A stretch of 64,000 nt of DNA from a virus: the IMG/VR virus record IMGVR_UViG_3300032323_001119, positions 46,438 through 110,437 of that record; one strand, 5' to 3'. Shown here in pieces: positions 58,383 through 64,000 of the stretch (within the stretch, counting starts at the first letter, position 1; every line of letters begins with the position of its first letter). Under the pieces are notes generated by a model. That model saw only the letters and a program-made list of their open reading frames with translations. It was not told the origin of the DNA and made no database searches. Both the position numbers and the translations under genes were made by a program.

Positions 58383-59705
58383 TTAGTTTCTTATTATAAA
58401 CGACTCTCCTAGTACCAAAACATCTGGGTCTGTGTAGAATCGGTATACTGTAGATGGTTCGTTTACTTCATCAACTGAATTTACCTCTAAATACTGAGAT
58501 TCTTCATCTGATGCGTAGACAATCTTGTCTCCAGCCTTTATGTCTGCTGGTGTCATAAACTTATAAACACCATCTCTTAAGACTATAAGTTCTTCTTGAA
58601 GAGAGAATCTTGCAGAGCTGTCTCCATTAAACATAAATGTTTTATTCTGAAGTGTAGATTGGATAGAGAATATCTCTGCCTCAATACTTTTAGCCTTTCC
58701 AAGATTTGAAGATGTCCAAGTCTTTGGATCATAGTCACCCTCGTTTGGAAGTCCCTCAAATATTAAGCTTGACAAAATATCTCCGAGCTTTATATCCTTG
58801 GCCTTTTTGTATCCACTTGTAGTTAGAATTAAAGTATCTTCGTTGATACATCCAAATCTAGGTGGTGAAAAGAAGCCAGGTGGGAAGAACGGTGGTGCGA
58901 AGAAGAACGGTGGGAAGAATGGTGGGGCGAAGAAGTTAGGTGGGAAGAATGGTGGGAAGAATGGTGGTGCGAAGAAGCTAGGTGGGAAGAATGGTGGGGC
59001 GAAGAAGTTAGGTGGGAAGAATGGTGGTGCGAAGAATCCTGGTGGGAAGAACGGTGGGAAGAATGGTGGGAAGAACGGTGGGAAGAACGGTGGAAAGAAT
59101 GGTGGGAAGAATGGTGCCTGAGTAGTAACTTCATTAGTGTTATTAGAAGCTGCAGACCGTCCGTTTGCATTATCTGCGTAAACGTTGTAATACTGTGATG
59201 TATTAGCTGAATCGCTAATTGTAACAGAATTACCTGTTGTGTTTCCACTTGTTCCATCGTTACCAGCTACATAGTAGTTGGTAATGGCTTTTCCTCCATT
59301 TGCTGGAGTTTGCCACTGAATTGTATTTTGATTTACTCCAGCAGTTGCCGTAGCACTTATTGGTGCTTGAGGTACTGTTGTGGCTGTAAAAGCAGCTGAT
59401 GTTGCAGCTGGAGAATTTCCTACGGCATTTTTTGCAACTACTGTTACTGTATATGAAGTATTTGACAAAAGACCAGTGATAGTTGCACTAGTAGTAGATA
59501 CATTTGTTGTAGTTGTTGATGGTGTAGTTGTTATATCATAGCTTGTAGCAGCTGGTGAGTCTGCTGGCAATGTCCAGGAAACTGAGGCTGCTCCATTGTT
59601 ATATGGACGATTAGTGCCTACATCAGATGCGGAAAGTCCTGTTACTTCTTTTGGCTCTAAAAAGTTATCTTGAGCTGATGCTCTTCTACCTATATTTTTT
59701 GACAT
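58383..59705 (-). CDS. Two FN3 domains, FFPP repeat and C-terminal Hint domain
   Basis: 440 residues. Fibronectin III domains at about residues 18-110 and 112-195. Residues about 197-282 are almost only Phe and Pro (FFPP tetrads with GFFAPP/NFFAPP variants). Cys286 then begins a Hint (intein/hedgehog-type) domain: CINEDTLILTTSGYKKAKDI, KLGDIL, then DIKAGDKIVYA and LGESFIIRN ending at the stop. The block B position that normally has T-x-x-H reads SLQEEL, with no His. The last residue is Asn with no following extein. It may self-cleave or bond covalently at Gly285-Cys286, but the missing His makes this uncertain. Surface protein likely. Confidence 0.8.
   Translation of the reverse strand: MSKNIGRRASAQDNFLEPKEVTGLSASDVGTNRPYNNGAASVSWTLPADSPAATSYDITTTPSTTTTNVSTTSATITGLLSNTSYTVTVVAKNAVGNSPAATSAAFTATTVPQAPISATATAGVNQNTIQWQTPANGGKAITNYYVAGNDGTSGNTTGNSVTISDSANTSQYYNVYADNANGRSAASNNTNEVTTQAPFFPPFFPPFFPPFFPPFFPPFFPPGFFAPPFFPPNFFAPPFFPPSFFAPPFFPPFFPPNFFAPPFFPPFFFAPPFFPPGFFSPPRFGCINEDTLILTTSGYKKAKDIKLGDILSSLIFEGLPNEGDYDPKTWTSSNLGKAKSIEAEIFSIQSTLQNKTFMFNGDSSARFSLQEELIVLRDGVYKFMTPADIKAGDKIVYASDEESQYLEVNSVDEVNEPSTVYRFYTDPDVLVLGESFIIRN
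58861..59117 (-). repeat. Tandem DNA repeat encoding FFPP tetrads
   Basis: About 20 units of a 12-base motif (plus strand GGTGGGAAGAAY) mixed with GGTGGGGCGAAGAAG variants. It could expand or contract by slippage, changing the length of the Phe-Pro stalk. Confidence 0.85.
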
Positions 59706-59723
59706 TTTATATCCTCTTTCCTA

Positions 59724-62399
59724 TTATGCCTTTAGATCTCCAGCTAACAACCAAGTTGTTGCTGCAACCTTAGTGGCTGTTACTGATGAAGCTGTTGTTC
59801 TTAATGTTGACCCAGGAGTTGAAAGAATTGTTATTCCAGATCCTGTTATATTTGCACCAGTACCTGATGACTGGTAGAAGCTGATTGAAGAACCGATTGC
59901 ATATTTAGCGTTTCCTGTTGCTTCAAAGCTTATGTTTACTGCACCAGCTAGCGGTACCAAGGAATCTCTTACTTGAGCATCTGTTCCTAGTGCATCAAGT
60001 GTTGTATTTGATGACCGTTCTGTTGCTATGGTTGTAAGTGATGGAACACCAGCCCGTGTCTGAGTTTTATCAGAGAAAACAATTCCTGCTGCAACCAAGT
60101 TATTAAGCTCAAGGTTATCAAGAGATCCTTGTGCAAAGTTGACTGTGGTTGTTGGTTCTGATGTTACACCTTTAAAGAGCTTCCATTCATCATCAGATAC
60201 GTCTCTTACAAGACCTGAGTGCTTTGCTGCTCCATCATTGTAAGCAACAACAAGACCTAGGTCTACTGTGTTGCCTGGATTTTGATGAGACAGCTGAAGT
60301 ATATTATCTTCAATTGTAATAGATGTTGCAGAAGCATTAAATGTTGTACCATTTACAGTAAGGTCTCCCTGAACTGTTAAAGCTCCATCTAATGTTGTAG
60401 ATTGAGAATCTGTTTTAACCAACTTGGATGTATCTGCGATTCCATGTACATCTGTTGTGTCTGCAGAGTGTGTAGAAATTGCAGATGCAGATGCTGTTGC
60501 TGCTGCTGAAATTGCTGCAGTCTGAGCTGCGTCAGACTTTGTAGTTGCATCTGTTGCTGCTGCATTAATTGCTTCGGTTTTTGCTGTAGCAACATTTGCT
60601 GTAGTTGCAAGCAATGATGTATCTGCAATTCCGTGAACATTTGTTGTATCTAAAGCATGATCATTTAGTGCTGTTTCAGCTGCTGCTATTTGTGACTGTA
60701 CAGAAGATGTTATTCCGTCAAGGTATCCTATTTCTGTTGCAGAAAGATTTCCAATTGATGTTGTGCTTGGCAAAACTACTGTTCCTGTAAATGTTGGACT
60801 ATCTTTGCTAGCTAAAAGATCTAGGTCTGATTCAAGATTAGCAATTTTTGACTGGCTAATATTCGCATCAGACTTTACATTAGCGTCTGAAATTGAATTT
60901 GATGCAAGCTTGTCTGCGTTGACAGAGCCATTTGCAATTTTATTTGAATTAACTGAACCATTTTCAATCTTGTCAGATGTTACTGAGTTATTTGATAGGT
61001 GTCCTGCAAGGATAGACCCATCTTCAATTTTACTTGAAGTAACTGAGCCATTTGCAATTTTATCAGATGTTATTGCAGAAGAAACTAATTTTTCAGATGT
61101 TATAGAGTTGTCAGATATTTTGCTGGTGGTAATTGAGCTATCTGCAATTTTACCCTCTGTAACAGCAGCTGAAGCAATTTTATTTTCTGTAACAGCTGCA
61201 TTGTTAATTTTATTTTCTGTAATATTTGAATCTAAAATTTTTGCAGTTGTAATTGCATCATCTGCAATTTTTTCTGTTGTTACTGCTTCATCAATTATTT
61301 TATCAGTAGTTACTGCATCGTCTGCAATTTTCGCTGCTGATATTGAGTTGTTTGCTAAATGATTTACAAGAACAGCTTCGTCTGCAATATTTTGAGAAAT
61401 AATAGATGAATTTGGAAGAGTTACTGCCCCAGTTAATGTTGGGTTGTTTATTTCTGCTTCGCTTGCTTCAAATCTTCCAACTTGAAGTGCATCTAGTGAA
61501 CCTTGGGCAAAGTTAACTGTAGTGGTAGGCTCATCAATAACATCTTTAAACAGCTTCCACTTATCTTCTGATGCGTCACGCACAAATCCAGTGTGATTAA
61601 ATACTCCAGTGTTATGTCCAGCAACAAATCCTAGGTCAAGCATTCCTGACTGATTTGTATTTGCCATCAATAACAAAGTATCTTCAATTGCAAAGTTTTC
61701 TGTGTTAATTGTTGTCATTGTACCGTTTACCGCAAGGTTTCCAGTAACAGTAACGTTATTTGCACTTAAGTTTCCAGTTGTTGCAATGTCTGCTGTAAAT
61801 GATCCTAATGGAAGCTCTGACTGCAAAATCTTAGAATTAGAGTCTAGTGATGCTACTCCGCCTGCTGCCCCTCTTTCTCCTACTTCAAGATAACCAGACA
61901 AAGAGTTATTTACTGAGTTTATTGCTGTGTCTGTATAATCTTCTGCAGCCAATAAAGCGTCATTTGCTTTTGTAGAAGCATCTGTTGCAGCTGCAGCGAT
62001 AGCAGCTGATTGTGCTGCTCCAGCTTTTGCGGTTGCATCTATGGCAGCTGCAGCGATAGCAGCTGATTGTGCTGCAGTAGAAGAAGATATCGCAAATTCT
62101 TTTGTTGAAACCACATCTGTGTCAACAGTTATAGTGATTGTGTTTGCGCCATCGTTATAAGTCTTTGTTAAACCCGCTCCTAATGAAAGGGCGTTATTAA
62201 TAGCGTCTTGGGAAATTTCACCAATTGCTACATCTGAATTGTTGGCATATGGGAGGGCTGTCCAAGTAGCGGTTCCGTTACCAAATTTAAATAAATTAGT
62301 GTTTGTTTCAACACCCATTTCACCTGCTGCCAAAATTGGATTTGCTGTAGTCCATTCTGAAGCTAAACCTCTGCGTACTTGAATTCTTACTGTTGACAT
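59724..62399 (-). CDS. Repetitive tail fibre / structural protein
   Basis: 891 residues. N-terminus MSTVRIQVRRGLASEWTTAN is typical of phage fibre attachment. About residues 190-300 and 675-785 are two copies of one module (NLAVNGTMTTINTENFAIED and VNGTTFNASATSITIEDNIL; both end DEPTTTVNFAQGSLD or SEPTTTVNFAQGSLD). Between them about residues 335-510 carry a string of some 15 ten-residue repeats such as NSVTSDKIENGS, likely beta-solenoid or coil. It resembles large structural proteins of T4-like cyanophages. A ribosome site AAAGGGG and a TGCTATAAT promoter precede it. Confidence 0.82.
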   Translation of the reverse strand: MSTVRIQVRRGLASEWTTANPILAAGEMGVETNTNLFKFGNGTATWTALPYANNSDVAIGEISQDAINNALSLGAGLTKTYNDGANTITITVDTDVVSTKEFAISSSTAAQSAAIAAAAIDATAKAGAAQSAAIAAAATDASTKANDALLAAEDYTDTAINSVNNSLSGYLEVGERGAAGGVASLDSNSKILQSELPLGSFTADIATTGNLSANNVTVTGNLAVNGTMTTINTENFAIEDTLLLMANTNQSGMLDLGFVAGHNTGVFNHTGFVRDASEDKWKLFKDVIDEPTTTVNFAQGSLDALQVGRFEASEAEINNPTLTGAVTLPNSSIISQNIADEAVLVNHLANNSISAAKIADDAVTTDKIIDEAVTTEKIADDAITTAKILDSNITENKINNAAVTENKIASAAVTEGKIADSSITTSKISDNSITSEKLVSSAITSDKIANGSVTSSKIEDGSILAGHLSNNSVTSDKIENGSVNSNKIANGSVNADKLASNSISDANVKSDANISQSKIANLESDLDLLASKDSPTFTGTVVLPSTTSIGNLSATEIGYLDGITSSVQSQIAAAETALNDHALDTTNVHGIADTSLLATTANVATAKTEAINAAATDATTKSDAAQTAAISAAATASASAISTHSADTTDVHGIADTSKLVKTDSQSTTLDGALTVQGDLTVNGTTFNASATSITIEDNILQLSHQNPGNTVDLGLVVAYNDGAAKHSGLVRDVSDDEWKLFKGVTSEPTTTVNFAQGSLDNLELNNLVAAGIVFSDKTQTRAGVPSLTTIATERSSNTTLDALGTDAQVRDSLVPLAGAVNISFEATGNAKYAIGSSISFYQSSGTGANITGSGITILSTPGSTLRTTASSVTATKVAATTWLLAGDLKA
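60950..61390 (-). repeat. Degenerate 30-base repeats in the fibre gene
   Basis: Successive copies encode [ND]-[SG]-[SIV]-[TN]-[TS]-[DES]-K-[IL]-x-[DNS]. DNA identity is moderate, so the array is old or selected at protein level. Confidence 0.7.
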
Positions 62400-62429
62400 T
62401 ATGCCACCCCTTTAATTTGATATATTGAA

Positions 62430-62457
62430 ATTATAGCATTAAACTGATTATTGATAA
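62430..62457 (-). promoter_or_regulatory. Extended -10 promoter TTATCA-N16-TGCTATAAT
   Basis: TATAAT (62430-62435) with TGC extension and a fair TTATCA at 62452-62457, 30 bases before the fibre ATG. Confidence 0.6.
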
Positions 62458-62460
62458 GCG

Positions 62461-62823
62461 TCATGCTACTAACGCTCCTGAGTCAAAAGTCATACCGAAT
62501 TCAGTTGTTGATGGGTCTCCACCAGAAACGAATTTACTTGTTCCTGTTGGGGTAACTCCATTTGCCTGAATTATATATGTTGGCTGGCCATTGTAGTCAA
62601 TTGCCAATCCGACATCCATGAATGAGAGCATTAGTGCCTCATTAGGAATTTCTGAGTATAAAGCTATAGGCTGCCAAGTTCCATCAATCTGAACCTGTAG
62701 CCTATTTGTTTGTGTATCAAAAGATATTGGGGCTGTACCTAAAACTATATCTGTGCCAAATGTCGCTGTACCAGCTACATCTAACCCATTCTTTACTTTA
62801 AAATTCTTATCGTTTGTTGCCAC
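62461..62823 (-). CDS. Small structural protein
   Basis: 120 residues, GTG start. N-terminal NDKNFKVKNGLDVAGTATFG is the 'virtual fibre' opening found in many cyanophage-like structural proteins, followed by LQVQIDGTWQPIALYSEIPN. It could be a fibre tip or connector between the flanking long fibres. No enzyme motif. Confidence 0.75.
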   Translation of the reverse strand: MATNDKNFKVKNGLDVAGTATFGTDIVLGTAPISFDTQTNRLQVQIDGTWQPIALYSEIPNEALMLSFMDVGLAIDYNGQPTYIIQANGVTPTGTSKFVSGGDPSTTEFGMTFDSGALVA

Positions 62824-62842
62824 TTAAGTTCACATATCCCCT

Positions 62843-62887
62843 AATTGTTTTGGTGGGGGATTTTTAAGGAATCCCCCAAAACCTTTA
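62843..62887 (-). terminator. Hairpin between two structural genes
   Basis: GGGGGATT (62855-62862) pairs with AATCCCCC (62870-62877), extended by GTTTT/AAAAC arms across a 3-base bulge. It lies right after the stop at 62893. The minus-strand side lacks a clean T-run, so this may be a partial terminator or an mRNA-stabilising hairpin. Confidence 0.5.
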
Positions 62888-62892
62888 TTTAA

Positions 62893-64000
62893 TTATTTAA
62901 GAAGTGTTCCAGTTACTTTAACTGTTGAGCCATTTGTTGGGTTAACTGTTATTGCAACATTTGAACCTATAACAGCTGCAGAGATTGTGCCTCTTGAGCC
63001 ATTTGTTCCAACGATTGCATATTCTGTAATTGCAATCTGGTCTGCTGAATCTAGTGTTAATAAGATTTCTGATATTTCATTGTGTGTTCCGTTATCAACC
63101 TTGACAAGGAACTTACCTGAGCGGTAATCCGCCTTTGGCCATGAATATACAGTTGATGCAGATCCTACTGCTATAGTAGATGTTGCTGCAATCTGCTTAG
63201 CCTCATCATTTACGTTAATTTCTGTAAATGCTGTTGTTGCATCTAGAACATTGTTAAGTGCTGCTTGAGCTGTTGCTTCTGCATCTGATTGTGCATCTGC
63301 TGCTGCTGAGTCTACATCACCTATTGTTGCAATCTTTGTATCTGAATCTGGTGTGCCAAGGTAAGCGTTGCTTGAGTTTGGAGCAATAACTACGTTATTG
63401 AATAGTGATCCAAGAACTAAATCTCCTGCTTTAGCTACGACATTAAGGGCGTGGCTTACTGGCTGAACTCCGATTTCTGCTTCATCAGCAAGTGTGTTGG
63501 ACTCTGTAAACTTAAGACCATCAACAATTGTCTTGCTTGAGAGGTTTTGGATATCTGTAGTTCCAACTACATCTCCGTATACACCGTGTGCAGATGAGTC
63601 ATTGATGTGGTCTGTTAGGTCATCTGCTACTGCTGCTGCTGCACCTGCTACATCATATGATGCTGCTGTTGCAAGATTGGCTGCGAAGTTAAAGTCTGAT
63701 ATGTCTTGTGAATTAAGACCAGTTACAGAGATTATGTCATCTGTAATATCAATGTTTGCGCCTGGTGTTAATGTATTTTGCTTTCCTGCTGCAATACCCT
63801 GAAGATCAGAGATAATATCTGGATTATCCTGAAGTGCTTCAGCCAACTCATTAAGAGTGTCAAGAACTGCTGGTGCACCATTAACAAGTGCTGCTACTGC
63901 ATCATCTGCGTGATCCTTTGCTCTTTCTTCTGCAAGACCAATCTCTGTACTTGTCTTGTATGATGACCAAGTTGTTGTTGATGTTGTTTGAGAATCTTGA
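62893..64000 (-). CDS. Tail fibre / structural protein (5' end cut by window)
   Basis: The frame is open to the right edge, so the N-terminus is missing; 369 codons are visible. A TTG at 63846 could be read as a start but the frame continues upstream with clear protein features (STTTWSSYKTSTEIGLAEER, HADDAVAALVNGAPAVLDTL), so it is internal. AVLDTLNELAEALQDNPDII is a common motif in long fibres of T4-like and cyanophage-type viruses. The rest is beta-helical with SAAADAQSDAEATAQAALNN coils and a Gly/Thr C-terminus. Confidence 0.82.
   Translation of the reverse strand, partial: QDSQTTSTTTWSSYKTSTEIGLAEERAKDHADDAVAALVNGAPAVLDTLNELAEALQDNPDIISDLQGIAAGKQNTLTPGANIDITDDIISVTGLNSQDISDFNFAANLATAASYDVAGAAAAVADDLTDHINDSSAHGVYGDVVGTTDIQNLSSKTIVDGLKFTESNTLADEAEIGVQPVSHALNVVAKAGDLVLGSLFNNVVIAPNSSNAYLGTPDSDTKIATIGDVDSAAADAQSDAEATAQAALNNVLDATTAFTEINVNDEAKQIAATSTIAVGSASTVYSWPKADYRSGKFLVKVDNGTHNEISEILLTLDSADQIAITEYAIVGTNGSRGTISAAVIGSNVAITVNPTNGSTVKVTGTLLK

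Noticed and set aside
58798-59121. Plus-strand Gly/Lys/Asn-rich frame and the regularly spaced repeats, which superficially resemble a CRISPR array.
   Set aside because: The units are 12-15 bases with no unique spacers and they encode the FFPP repeat in the minus-strand gene.
58383-59705. A splicing intein in the FFPP protein.
   Set aside because: There is no C-extein after the terminal Asn and the block B His is missing, so splicing is not possible; a cleavage or ligation role is kept as a hypothesis.
1-64000. The two partial genes at the window ends join in frame if the window is treated as a circle (left gene's last two bases plus the first base of the right edge give a codon in the right-edge frame).
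   Set aside because: The chance of this is one in three, no terminal overlap is visible, and the two parts look like different proteins (signal-peptide PA14 coil versus cyanophage-like fibre).
1-64000. Lysogeny functions (integrase, repressor, attachment site).
   Set aside because: None was recognised in the window; the HTH proteins seen are small and lie in replication operons. Absence here does not exclude genes outside the window.

Overview
The window looks like most of the genome of a tailed phage (siphovirus-type, Caudoviricetes). It is AT-rich, tightly packed, and every supported gene is on the minus strand. Genes are chained by 1-4 base stop/start overlaps (ATGA, TAATG). The terminase, HK97-like capsid set, frameshifted tail-assembly chaperones and a roughly 2950-residue tape measure define the virion type; at about 0.15 nm per residue that predicts a tail above 400 nm. 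TGA is a normal stop, so the code is table 11. The host cannot be proven from sequence. The DnaE-type polymerase, the head-neck gene order, sigma70/SigA-like promoters and an apparently high share of leaderless starts fit an AT-rich aquatic actinobacterium; this is inference. Both window ends cut through genes. No integrase, repressor or other lysogeny gene was seen.

Layout in plus coordinates (transcription runs right to left). 1-3429: an exported PA14/Ala-Glu coiled-coil protein (3' end missing) and a collagen-like fibre protein. 3456-7147: accessory and lysis genes: cupin/JmjC-like oxygenase, FmdB zinc ribbon, Hsp20, Staphylococcal-type nuclease, an IMPDH/GMP-reductase family enzyme, CHAP lysin and two tRNAs. 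7168-9735: packaging genes. 9771-24602: replication and recombination: RuvC, Cas4-like nuclease, an Hjc-like nuclease, RecA, DnaE, a gp32-like SSB, DnaG-type primase, DnaB-type helicase, metallophosphoesterase, plus many tiny zinc-binding proteins and two 2OG-Fe(II) oxygenases. 24693-32894: tail tip and fibres. 32894-43211: tape measure, frameshifted chaperone pair and major tail protein. 43324-50940: neck proteins, major capsid, protease-scaffold fusion and portal. 51025-53940: LamG-like and collagen/S74 fibres. 53961-58297: five 2OG-Fe(II) oxygenases and a DUF6065-like protein. 58383-64000: an FN3-(FFPP)n-Hint protein and long repetitive fibre proteins.

The most unusual content is a putative virion-modification island at 52831-59705. 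A collagen-like fibre, five clustered prolyl-hydroxylase-type oxygenases, a DUF6065 protein and an FFPP-repeat protein ending in an altered Hint domain sit together, and three further Fe/2OG-type enzymes lie elsewhere. Other points to check are a kinase-like domain inserted in the tape measure, a canonical AAATTTG -1 frameshift site, and a recurring promoter layout with the -10 box 6-7 bases before an ATG that predicts leaderless mRNAs. A 24-base perfect palindrome lies in the leader of the replication operon, and DnaE carries a complete PHP metal site. No stretch longer than about 120 bases lacks a gene; the short gaps hold the promoters and hairpins listed.
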